Of a stretch of DNA of 64,000 nucleotides, positions 25,878 through 32,909 are shown piece by piece; positions within the stretch are counted from its first letter, which is position 1, and every line of letters starts with the position of its first letter. A model generated the notes under the pieces. That model had not been told where the DNA came from. It saw only the letters and a program-made list of their open reading frames with translations, and ran no database searches. The position numbers and the translations under genes were made by a program. The stretch is from contig NZ_LT608315.1 in NCBI RefSeq assembly GCF_900095825.1, positions 1,662,311 through 1,726,310 of the forward strand. Direction: 5' to 3'. This stretch comes from Acidaminococcus massiliensis. Lineage in GTDB: Bacteria; Bacillota; Negativicutes; Acidaminococcales; Acidaminococcaceae.

Positions 25878-26939
25878 ATGAAAAAGAAAGTATTTGCAGT
25901 CACGCTGGCAGTTTTGGCCACGGCTGCCTCCATCGGGTGCGCTGCACCGCAAACCAGCTGGGATCAAGGTGAATGGCAGCTGGATCTGGGTGCCTGGGAT
26001 CCCAAAGCCAAATTCGATGGCAATGAATCCGACACCAAATGGAACTTCGACGGCGGCCTGGGCTATGGGCTTTCCGACAAATGGGCACTGGAATACAAAT
26101 ACCGGGGCCTGAAGACCAAAGCCGGGGATTTCAAGACCGACGGAGACCAGAATGAAGTGAACTTGGTGTACAGCCTGGGCAAGAACTGGGCTTTGTTTGG
26201 CGGCTGGAACCGGATCAACAATGATTTTGATGGCAGCTACCATGGGATCCATACCGGTTCTGCAGACAGCGTGATCAACAACGTAGCCCAATTCGGGGTA
26301 CGGGCAAAATACGATCTGGCCAAGAACCTGGCTTTCTATGCAGAAGGCGCTCTGGGCACCAAGAAGACCAGCCAGTGGGATGCAGGCCTGGCTTACACCT
26401 TCGCCGACAACTGGGATCTGAACGCCGGCTACCGGTATGTGGATACCAAGCTGGATGACGACAACAACATCAAATACCGTGGCTTCCTGGTAGGCCTGTC
26501 CTATCGGTTCGGCGGCCACAAGAAGGCTGCTCCGGCCCCTGTAGTGGAAGAACCCGTGGCTCCGACGGTGGCTGAACCTGTAGCTCCGGCTCATGTGTAC
26601 AACGACTACTATCTGGACAGCATCCACTTCGATTCCGACGTGGATACCCCGAAAGCTTCCGAAGCCGGCAAACTGGCCAACTTCGTAGCCGTAGCTAAGG
26701 CTCATCCGGATTCTACCTTCAAACTGGTAGGGAACACCGACTCCGATGCTTCCAACGCCTACAACGAAGACCTGTCCAAACGCCGGGTACTGAACGTGGC
26801 CAAATATGCCAACGACAACGGTGTGGACGCTTCCCGTATGAAACTGAACTACAAGGGTGAAACCAATCCTGCTTCCTCCAACGCCACCGAAGCCGGCAAA
26901 GCCGACAACCGCCGTGTGGATATCTGGGAACATAAATAA
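25878..26939 (+). CDS. OmpA-family outer membrane protein
   Basis: A 353-residue protein. A signal peptide (MKKKVFAVTLAVLATAASIGCA) leads into an N-terminal beta-barrel of alternating strands ending in aromatic residues (WQLDLGAW, WALEYKYRGL, VNLVYSLGKNWALFGGWNRI, LSYRF near 215). A Pro/Ala/Val-rich linker (APAPVVEEPVAPTVAEPVAP) follows, then an OmpA C-terminal domain. That domain shows IHFDSDVDTP, GNTDSDASNAYNEDLSKRR and ADNRRVDI, which bind diaminopimelate in peptidoglycan. The protein anchors the outer membrane to the wall and implies a diderm cell. The ATG at 25878 has AGAAGGA upstream. Its terminator has been split by an insertion sequence. Confidence 0.92.
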   Translation: MKKKVFAVTLAVLATAASIGCAAPQTSWDQGEWQLDLGAWDPKAKFDGNESDTKWNFDGGLGYGLSDKWALEYKYRGLKTKAGDFKTDGDQNEVNLVYSLGKNWALFGGWNRINNDFDGSYHGIHTGSADSVINNVAQFGVRAKYDLAKNLAFYAEGALGTKKTSQWDAGLAYTFADNWDLNAGYRYVDTKLDDDNNIKYRGFLVGLSYRFGGHKKAAPAPVVEEPVAPTVAEPVAPAHVYNDYYLDSIHFDSDVDTPKASEAGKLANFVAVAKAHPDSTFKLVGNTDSDASNAYNEDLSKRRVLNVAKYANDNGVDASRMKLNYKGETNPASSNATEAGKADNRRVDIWEHK

Positions 26940-26950
26940 TTGAAAAAGCA

Positions 26951-26969
26951 AAAGGGCTGTTGCACGGGC
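26951..26969 (+). terminator. Left half of the interrupted porin terminator
   Basis: AAAGGGCTGTTGCACGGGC is the left half of a hairpin. Joining it to 28511 onward, with one copy of the GGC duplication, restores a GGGCTGTTGC / GCAACAGCCC stem with loop ACGG followed by TTTCTTTTTT. The insertion sequence now separates the two halves by about 1.5 kb. Confidence 0.8.
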
Positions 26970-26996
26970 TGATGTGACTCCAAAAAGTTAGACCTT

Positions 26997-27033
26997 AGTA
27001 ACGAGATGGTTTTTACTGTCTCGTTACTTTTTT
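26997..27033 (+). terminator. IS-borne terminator facing the porin gene
   Basis: AGTAACGAGA pairs with TCTCGTTACT around a 12-base loop and is followed by TTTTTT on the plus strand. It lies just inside the left end of the insertion sequence, about 60 bases after the porin stop codon, and should terminate porin transcripts now that the native terminator is split. Confidence 0.8.
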
Positions 27034-27877
27034 ATGCTGCCAGCAAAGAAAGCCTGTATTGAACAGGACTTTTCCAGCCCAGTTTTTCCTTGATCCTTTG
27101 TTCGTTATAGTATTTGATGTATCGTTCGATAGCGGCTTTTAGTTCTTCGTAGCTGTAGTAGATCACTCCATAATACATTTCCTGTTTCATTAAGCCGAAA
27201 AAGTTTTCCATTACAGCGTTATCATGACAGTTACCCTTTCGAGACATGCTCTGAAAAATTCGTTCTTTTTTTAGTTTCCTGGTATAGGCCTTCATTTGGT
27301 ATGCCCAGCCCTGATCGGAGTGAAACGTTCTTCGATATGGACAATCAGCAGTAATTTCGATTGCTTCAGCTTGAGCTTCCAGTATGCTTTCAGCCGAAGG
27401 ACGTTTGGCTATTCCATAGCTGATGATTTCATCATCGAACATGTCCAGGAAAGGATCCAGATAAAGCTTGTGCAGGGTCAGATGTCCCTGTGTATCTACT
27501 TCATAATATTTGAATTCTGAAGTATCGGTCGTAATCTTCTGATGTGGGATATTCGTCTCAAAACGACGATGTATTCTATTCGGAGCAATGGTCCCTACCT
27601 TACCCTTATAGGAACTGTATTTACGGCTTTTCCGGGTAAAGGATGTTACCTGAAGGCTCAGTTTCTGCATGATACGTTGAACTTTCTTCTTGTTCACGCA
27701 AATCCCTTGATTCTTCAGCTCACCGGTCATGCGCCGATATCCATAATCTTTATGCTGGCTGCGGATTTCCTGTATTTTGTCCTCTACTTCCTGGTCTGGA
27801 TTCACGCGGTCAAACCGTTTCTGCCAGTACATATAGGTCGCTTTGGGCATTTGAGTATAGGAGAGAAGGTCTTTCAA
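27032..27877 (-). CDS. IS3-family transposase, OrfB (DDE catalytic domain)
   Basis: A 281-residue retroviral-type integrase core. An HTH_21-like N-terminal region (QEIRSQHKDYGYRRMTGEL) precedes the DDE triad: TTDTSEFKYY, FHSDQGWAYQ, and the Glu in NCHDNAVMENFFGLMKQE. The C-terminal YNEQRIKEKLGWKSPVQYR is typical of IS150/IS3 OrfB. The frame opens with TTG overlapping the TGA of orfA (TTGA). It may be made by coupled initiation there, or as an OrfAB fusion by -1 frameshifting, as known for this family; no classic A6G slippery site is obvious in the overlap. Confidence 0.93.
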   Translation of the reverse strand: MKDLLSYTQMPKATYMYWQKRFDRVNPDQEVEDKIQEIRSQHKDYGYRRMTGELKNQGICVNKKKVQRIMQKLSLQVTSFTRKSRKYSSYKGKVGTIAPNRIHRRFETNIPHQKITTDTSEFKYYEVDTQGHLTLHKLYLDPFLDMFDDEIISYGIAKRPSAESILEAQAEAIEITADCPYRRTFHSDQGWAYQMKAYTRKLKKERIFQSMSRKGNCHDNAVMENFFGLMKQEMYYGVIYYSYEELKAAIERYIKYYNEQRIKEKLGWKSPVQYRLSLLAA

Positions 27878-28452
27878 TTTGAATGATCTTCGGAGACTGG
27901 AGATGATTTTCGCAACTCTCTCATTTTTGCTTCGTCCTCTAAACGCAGTCTCCTCAGTTCTTTTAAAAAAGCATTCTCTATACGGAGTTTAAGATTTTCA
28001 TCCTCTAACTCCTTGACATGTTCCACACTGATGTCGACCATCGGCTGCTGAACCTGGGTATCTGTTTTTTTTGTTTGAGATTTGTTCAAAGTTCTCTTCC
28101 TGCCTTTTTTATGTGACCGTAAAGCATCTGGTCCCGCAATTCTAAATTCATTGACCCATCTGGCAATCATTGATGGGTTGTTGATCCCTACTTGAATTGC
28201 TAGTTCCTGATATGAGATTTCATTTGTTAAGTAAGACTCTACCACAGAAAGTTTTTCTTTGAAAGAGTATATTTTTTGAGAGCGGGATCTTTTCAGTCCA
28301 TCATCACCAAATGCCTTGTAAGCAGCAACCCACTTTAGCAGCTGGCTGCTACTTGCCATCCCATATTTACGTGAAATAGAAATACACCCTTCGTCACTGT
28401 TCAAATATTCCAGTACTATTTTTTTCTTAAATTCATAGCTGTGTTTTGCCAT
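27874..28452 (-). CDS. IS3-family transposase, OrfA (helix-turn-helix)
   Basis: A 192-residue protein with two helix-turn-helix units of the InsE/IS150 type: SRKYGMASSSQLLKWVAAYK near residue 30 and AIQVGINNPSMIARWVNEFR near residue 90. A basic linker and a leucine-zipper-like coiled coil (VKELEDENLKLRIENAFLKEL) follow and would mediate multimer formation. It binds the terminal repeats. Its start lies next to a large hairpin in the right end of the element. Confidence 0.9.
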   Translation of the reverse strand: MAKHSYEFKKKIVLEYLNSDEGCISISRKYGMASSSQLLKWVAAYKAFGDDGLKRSRSQKIYSFKEKLSVVESYLTNEISYQELAIQVGINNPSMIARWVNEFRIAGPDALRSHKKGRKRTLNKSQTKKTDTQVQQPMVDISVEHVKELEDENLKLRIENAFLKELRRLRLEDEAKMRELRKSSPVSEDHSN

Positions 28453-28469
28453 AAAAAACTGACCCCCAA

Positions 28470-28503
28470 TTGTTAGATTTTTGGTCTAACAATTGGGGGT
28501 CAG
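28470..28503. repeat. Hairpin at the right end of the insertion sequence
   Basis: GACCCCCAATTGTTAGA is followed, after a short loop, by its exact complement TCTAACAATTGGGGGTC. The right-hand arm is part of the terminal inverted repeat, so the left-hand arm is a second, inverted copy of that end sequence. The structure would form in any transcript that enters from outside on the minus strand and could hide the orfA start. Confidence 0.75.
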
Positions 28504-28507
28504 CTCA

Positions 28508-28530
28508 GGCAACAGCCCTTTCTTTTTTCC
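28508..28530 (+). terminator. Right half of the interrupted porin terminator
   Basis: GGCAACAGCCCTTTCTTTTTT completes the hairpin begun at 26951. The first three bases are the target duplication. Alone it cannot form the stem. Confidence 0.8.
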
Positions 28531-28541
28531 CTTTCTTCCCC

Positions 28542-28547
28542 TATAAT
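28542..28547 (+). promoter_or_regulatory. -10 element of the HD-domain gene
   Basis: A perfect TATAAT 35 bases before the ATG at 28577. The expected -35 region falls inside the T-rich tail of the split terminator and is poor. Confidence 0.45.
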
Positions 28548-28576
28548 ATCCCTATCAGAAAGGTCGTGATTCTACC

Positions 28577-29094
28577 ATGGAAACTTTGGAAAAATTGCCC
28601 AGGCAGCCATTGCCTATGATAAGGGAGATCCGAAACGGATCCACCATTTGCTGAAAGTCCATGCTTTTGCCCGGCTCATCGGGCTGGGGGAGGGACTGGA
28701 TCCCCGGACCTTGTTCCGGCTGGAAGCCGCCGCCTATCTCCATGATATCGGCATCCACGAAGGAGAACGCCGGTTTGGCCGGAATGACGGGAAAATCCAG
28801 GAAGAACTGGGGCCGGATGTGGCCCGTCCCATGCTGGAAGAAGCCGGCATCACCGGGGAGGAGGCAGAACGGATCCTCTGGCTCATCGGCCATCACCACA
28901 CCTACACCAGCATCGACGGTCCCGACGCCCAGATCCTGGCGGAAGCGGATATGCTGGTGAATCCTTACGAAGACGGTACCAGCCGGCAGCAGAATGAAGC
29001 CCTGTATCAGCGGCTGTACAAGACGGAGACCGGGAAGCAGCTGTTTGAGGAACTGTATTTGAAGGAATGGAGTCCGGTCAGACAAGGATGCTGA
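28577..29094 (+). CDS. HD-domain phosphohydrolase-like protein with apparent 5' frameshift
   Basis: The main frame encodes KIAQAAIAYDKGDPKRIHH, LLKVHAFARLIG, YLHDIGIHEGE (the HD pair) and LIGHHHTYTSIDG. This is a compact HD-domain metal phosphohydrolase of unknown substrate. This frame has no ATG, GTG or TTG until 28648, and starting there would delete the first metal-binding His (IHHLLKV). The only ATG with a ribosome binding site (AGAAAGG, ATG 28577) is in another frame: ATGGAAACTTTGG followed by five As. One extra A in that run would join it perfectly to the HD frame (METLEKIAQAAIAYDKGD). So the gene has a 1-base deletion, uses slippage on the A tract, or reflects a sequencing error. Confidence 0.75.
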
Positions 29095-29119
29095 AAGATT
29101 CTCTAAGGAGCAGAAAAAC

Positions 29120-30244
29120 ATGACAGAACAGCAGACAGACGAGAATCCTTCCTCAGATTTCCAGCAAACAGAACAGTCGCAGGCACAGGCCAGGCACCGG
29201 AAGAAGAAACGGATCGCCTTGGGGGCAGTCCTGGCAGTCCTCATCGGGGCCGTTTCCGGCTGGTATTTCCTGTATTATACCCGGACACCCCAATATGCGG
29301 TGAAACAGATCCGGGAAGCGGTGAATAAGCACGACATCGTCACTTTCCAGGACCATACGGACCTGACGAAGGTGGTGGAGAAAGGGTATGATTCCCTCCT
29401 GGCTGCCCAGGGAGAAAACGATGTGGAAGGCGGCTATACGGAAGGGGAGAAGGACGAGATCACCCGTCACCTGGAGGAAGTGATCCACAATGGGGTGCTT
29501 ACTGGGGACTGGTCCGATCCCTACCGGAAGACCCACCCGGACAAGGTGCTGCCGGTGGACTGGACAGCCCTGAAGGTGAAGGACATCCAGCCCGGGGCCA
29601 GCTATCCCCAGGACGCCCTGGTGAATGTCCAGCTGGAAAACCCCAGCGTGGGGACCGATACTTTGGTGCTCCACATGCAGAAAAACGCAAAAGGGAACTG
29701 GCAGCTGGTGGAGATCACCAACTTAAAGGGATATTACGGGAAGATCCTCCAGAAAGGCGCCCAGACCAAACAGAAGAAACAGGCGGCGGGGGTGGCCAAT
29801 GCCGTGCTCCAGGCGGCCCAGGGACTGGAAGAGACACCTCTGGCTCCGGTGTATGAGGTAATCCGGGATAAGGTCCAGGAAGCTGCCGGCAGCGGGGATG
29901 GAGAGGAAAACGGTGGGAACTCGACTGGCACCCGGCAAAAGAAAAAAAGCAGCCCTGGAACGGTGCTGCCTCCCGCCGTCCAGGGGCCCGGTGCTGCCAG
30001 TCCGGAAACCCTGGAACAGCAGCGCCAGGCCCTCCAAAAAGTGCTGAACAGCCCCGTTGTGGGCAAATTGGTGGAAAAGCTGGTGGACCACCAAGACGAG
30101 ATCCTATCCAAACTGGACCAATTGGCCCAGGCTGCACAGAACGGCCAAGGAGATGCCGCCCTCCAGCAGGAAATCAGCAAATACCAGGGCCAGCTGGAGA
30201 CCATCGGGAAACTGCTGAACCTGGCGGCGAGATATCTGCAATAA
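29120..30244 (+). CDS. DUF2939-like membrane-anchored protein
   Basis: A 374-residue protein. A charged cytoplasmic N-terminus (QARHRKKKR) is followed by one membrane helix (IALGAVLAVLIGAVSGWYFLYY) and then a domain starting TPQYAVKQIREAVNKHDIVTFQDHTDLTKVVEKGYDSL in two halves, the pattern of DUF2939 domains. A Gly/Ser/Pro-rich segment near residues 255-300 leads to a helical C-terminus (ILSKLDQLAQAAQNGQGDAAL). It lies 26 bases after the HD gene and ends at a strong hairpin. The role is unknown; the main domain should be outside the inner membrane. Confidence 0.75.
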   Translation: MTEQQTDENPSSDFQQTEQSQAQARHRKKKRIALGAVLAVLIGAVSGWYFLYYTRTPQYAVKQIREAVNKHDIVTFQDHTDLTKVVEKGYDSLLAAQGENDVEGGYTEGEKDEITRHLEEVIHNGVLTGDWSDPYRKTHPDKVLPVDWTALKVKDIQPGASYPQDALVNVQLENPSVGTDTLVLHMQKNAKGNWQLVEITNLKGYYGKILQKGAQTKQKKQAAGVANAVLQAAQGLEETPLAPVYEVIRDKVQEAAGSGDGEENGGNSTGTRQKKKSSPGTVLPPAVQGPGAASPETLEQQRQALQKVLNSPVVGKLVEKLVDHQDEILSKLDQLAQAAQNGQGDAALQQEISKYQGQLETIGKLLNLAARYLQ

Positions 30245-30246
30245 AA

Positions 30247-30279
30247 AGGGGTTGTTGCACAGAACGTGCAACAACCTCT
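30247..30279. terminator. Bidirectional GTTGTTGCAC hairpin terminator
   Basis: GGTTGTTGCAC pairs with GTGCAACAACC around AGAAC, flanked by AAAAA on the left and CTCTTTCT on the right. It lies between the DUF2939-like gene and convergent hydF and belongs to the window's GTTGC hairpin family. Confidence 0.8.
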
Positions 30280-30282
30280 TTC

Positions 30283-31503
30283 TCACCCTTTCACCTTTTT
30301 CAGCAGCTCTGGGAACGGGGCCAGGACACGGGGCAGGATCCCGTTCATGCAGGCGATGGCGATGCCATAGTTGGTCATGGGCACCTGCTGGTTTTCCGCG
30401 GCGCTCTGGCGGTACGCCACTTCCTGGGCGTTGAGCATGCAGGCCCCGCAGTGGACGACCAGCTTAAAGGGAGACAGATCATCGGGGAAACCTTTGCCGC
30501 TGCTGTAATGGAATTCCGGTTCCGCTCCCGAGTAGTTCCGGATCCAGTTGGGCAGCTTTACGGTACCGATGTCGTTGCACTGCCGGTGGTGGGTACATCC
30601 TTCGGAAATCAGCACAGGATCTCCATCCTTCAGTTTTTTCAGCTGGAGGGCTCCATCGATGAAGGAAGAAAGCTGGCCTTTGTACCGGGCGAAGAGGATG
30701 GAGAAACTGGTGAGCCGGATCTCTGGAGGGACCATTTGGTCCACAATATGGAAGGCCTGGCTGTCGGTGACCACCAGGCTGATCTTTTTGCCCAAGAGAT
30801 CGATCACTCCAGGCAGTTCCTGTGGCTGGACCACCACCGCACTGCAGTGGCCGTCCAAAAGTTCCCGGATGGCCTGCTGCTGGGGCAGGATCAGCCGGCC
30901 CTTAGGGGCGGATTCATCGCAGGGGACCACCAGTACCACCAGGGCATGGGGTTCCAACAGATCCAAGAGCAGGGGCTTCTTCTTTTCTTCCTTGCCCAAA
31001 GCTTGGGAAATCCGTTCCTTCAGTTCCCAGATCCGTGTACCGGCACTGGCACTGACCAGCATGCTGTGGTCCTTCAGCTCTTCCGGAAGGGTAAAGGCAG
31101 GGACCAGGTCGCATTTGTTGAACACCACCAGATAGGGGATCTTCCGGGCCTGGATCTCCTGGAGCAGTTTCCTGTCAAAAGCATTCAGTCCGCTGGCGGC
31201 ATCCACCACCAGGAGAGCGATATCCGTGCTGCGGAGTACCAGGCGGGCTTTTTCGATCCGGGACTGGCCCAGATCGCTGTCGTCATCCATCCCTGGGGTA
31301 TCTGTCAGCAGGACGGGGCCCAGGGGCAGGATCTCCATGGCTTTGGAGACCGGATCGGTGGTGGTCCCTTTGAAATCTGAGACGATGGCCAGGTCCTGGC
31401 CGGTGATGGCGTTGATCAGGGATGATTTCCCTGCGTTCCGGCAGCCGAACAGACCGATGTGGATCCGTTCGCTGGAAGGGGTGGCATTGAGAGAAGCAGG
31501 CAT
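30283..31503 (-). CDS. hydF: [FeFe]-hydrogenase H-cluster maturation GTPase HydF
   Basis: A 406-residue protein with the three HydF domains. The GTPase domain shows G1 GCRNAGKS (residues 20-27), GTTTDP (G2), DTPGMDD (G3) and NKCD (G4). A dimerisation domain follows, then the iron-sulfur domain with C303-T-H305 and H351-C352-x2-C355, which fits the CxH(n)HCxxC signature of HydF. HydF is the scaffold on which the di-iron subcluster is assembled before delivery to the hydrogenase, so the organism should make H2 through an [FeFe] hydrogenase. hydE, hydG and the hydrogenase itself are not in the window. AAAGGAGG precedes the ATG. Confidence 0.95.
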   Translation of the reverse strand: MPASLNATPSSERIHIGLFGCRNAGKSSLINAITGQDLAIVSDFKGTTTDPVSKAMEILPLGPVLLTDTPGMDDDSDLGQSRIEKARLVLRSTDIALLVVDAASGLNAFDRKLLQEIQARKIPYLVVFNKCDLVPAFTLPEELKDHSMLVSASAGTRIWELKERISQALGKEEKKKPLLLDLLEPHALVVLVVPCDESAPKGRLILPQQQAIRELLDGHCSAVVVQPQELPGVIDLLGKKISLVVTDSQAFHIVDQMVPPEIRLTSFSILFARYKGQLSSFIDGALQLKKLKDGDPVLISEGCTHHRQCNDIGTVKLPNWIRNYSGAEPEFHYSSGKGFPDDLSPFKLVVHCGACMLNAQEVAYRQSAAENQQVPMTNYGIAIACMNGILPRVLAPFPELLKKVKG

Positions 31504-31790
31504 GGAAAGTTCCTCCTTTGGAAAGCAAAAAATAAATACCGAACAATCGGCAGAATGTATTTGGAAATTGTTTCAATTTATCATACAATAATCTTTCGTC
31601 CGGTGCAAGTCTTTGCCCCCTTGATTTTTCAGACAGTTTCCATGTATACTTATTAGCGTTTGTAGGCGGACTTTTTTCTTCATTAATTTCTTTCCGGTCC
31701 GTCTGGAAATCTTTGTCTTTCATGGCATCTTCTTTTTTATCAAATATAATTTTCATCAGCATGGACTGCAGCAAGGGATGTGAAAGAGAC

Positions 31791-32897
31791 ATGGAACAGA
31801 TCTATTGTGCCGCATTGACATCGCTCCTCAATTATGACGCCCCTCTCTGGGTGCCCCGGTTCCGGGAGACTTTCGGTTCCTGCCGGGCTGCTTGGGAAGC
31901 CAGGCGGAAGGATCTGGCCGGCGCCGGCCTCCTTTCCCGGGAACTTTCCCAAGTTTGGGATTCCGCCCGGAAGGAAGCCCTGCCGGAGCGAATCTATGAC
32001 TACTGCCAAAAGCATCAGGTACGCCTCTTGGGCCGCTGGAGCCCGGGCTATCCTCCTCTTCTGGCACAGCTTTCCGCGCCTCCTCCGGTGCTCTACTGCA
32101 AAGGGGAGCTGCCGGAAGAGAAAAGTGCCCTGGCCATCGTAGGGTCCCGGAAAGCCACAGACTACGGACTGGGAGCGGCCGGGAAGTTTGCCCGGGCGGC
32201 AGCGGCAGAAGGGGTGCCTGTAATCAGCGGCGGCGCCTACGGCATCGATGCGGCGGCCCATCGGGCGGCCCTGGATGCAGGGGGCAAGACGGTGGCCGTC
32301 CTGGGAGGCGGCCTGGAAGAACTGTATCCCCGCCGGCACCTGCGGCTTTTCGACCGGATCTGCCAAGAGGGGGCCCTGGTGACGGAATATGATCCCTGGA
32401 CACCGCCCCTGCCCCAGAATTTCCCTCTGCGGAACCGGATCATCGTGGGCCTTTCCAAGGCCGTCCTGGTGGTGGAGGCCGCCATCCGCAGCGGAGCCAT
32501 GAGTACGGCCCATGCGGCCGTCGATGAGAACCGGGAGCTCTTTGCCGTCCCCGGTCCCATTTCTTCCGAGACCAGCCAGGGGACCCACCGACTGTTGAAG
32601 CAGGGCGCCAGGCTGGCCGATGACCCGGAAGAGATCCTGGAGTTCCTGCTGGGCCCCCGGGCAGAGCGGATCCCTCCCCAGGCGGCAGAGACCGATCTGT
32701 TCCGGGACCTGTCCCCGTCCGAACAGAAAAAAGCCAGGGCCCTCTGCACCTGGCTCCAGAAACACCAGGGCGCATCCCTGGAAGAAATTGCCGACCATTT
32801 CCCCTGGCCGCTGCCCGTCCTCAGTACCCTCCTCCTGGAGCTGGAACTGATGGGCCGGGTCCAGCGGAACAGCCGGAATCGCTATAATGCAGTATAG
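31791..32897 (+). CDS. dprA: DNA-processing protein DprA
   Basis: A 368-residue DprA/Smf protein with a short N-terminal helical region, then the Rossmann core: LAIVGSRKATDYG, ISGGAYGIDAAAHRAALDAGG, VLGGGLEELYPRRH, PLRNRIIVGLSKAVLVVEA, and RSGAMSTAHAAVDENRELFAVPGP. A C-terminal winged-helix domain follows (LEEIADHFPWPLPVLSTLLLELEL). DprA loads RecA onto incoming single-stranded DNA in transformation. The ATG at 31791 fits the family start (EQIYCAALTSLL); the longer frame has no support. It precedes topA, as in Bacillus. Confidence 0.93.
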   Translation: MEQIYCAALTSLLNYDAPLWVPRFRETFGSCRAAWEARRKDLAGAGLLSRELSQVWDSARKEALPERIYDYCQKHQVRLLGRWSPGYPPLLAQLSAPPPVLYCKGELPEEKSALAIVGSRKATDYGLGAAGKFARAAAAEGVPVISGGAYGIDAAAHRAALDAGGKTVAVLGGGLEELYPRRHLRLFDRICQEGALVTEYDPWTPPLPQNFPLRNRIIVGLSKAVLVVEAAIRSGAMSTAHAAVDENRELFAVPGPISSETSQGTHRLLKQGARLADDPEEILEFLLGPRAERIPPQAAETDLFRDLSPSEQKKARALCTWLQKHQGASLEEIADHFPWPLPVLSTLLLELELMGRVQRNSRNRYNAV

Positions 32898-32909
32898 GAG
32901 GAGAAAATC

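Larger units (their letters stand above)
26970..28507 (-). mobile_element. IS3-family (IS150 group) insertion sequence, apparently intact
   Basis: The element is 1538 bp. Its ends are imperfect 25-bp inverted repeats that begin TG and end CA: TGATGTGACTCC...GTTAGACC on the left and, read inward from the right, TGAGCTGACCCC...GTTAGACC, matching at 19 of 25 positions. A 3-bp target duplication GGC is present (26967-26969 and 28508-28510). Both IS3 reading frames, orfA and orfB, are open on the minus strand. The element is clearly less GC-rich than its neighbours, which suggests recent arrival. It sits inside the loop of the porin gene's terminator. Confidence 0.93.

Noticed and set aside
31283-31792. 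Minus-strand frame upstream of and overlapping hydF (MKDKDFQTDRKEINEEK...)
   Set aside because: The first 70 codons lie in AT-rich DNA with few chances of stops and there is no clear ribosome binding site; the rest is hydF out of frame. A tiny leader gene cannot be excluded.
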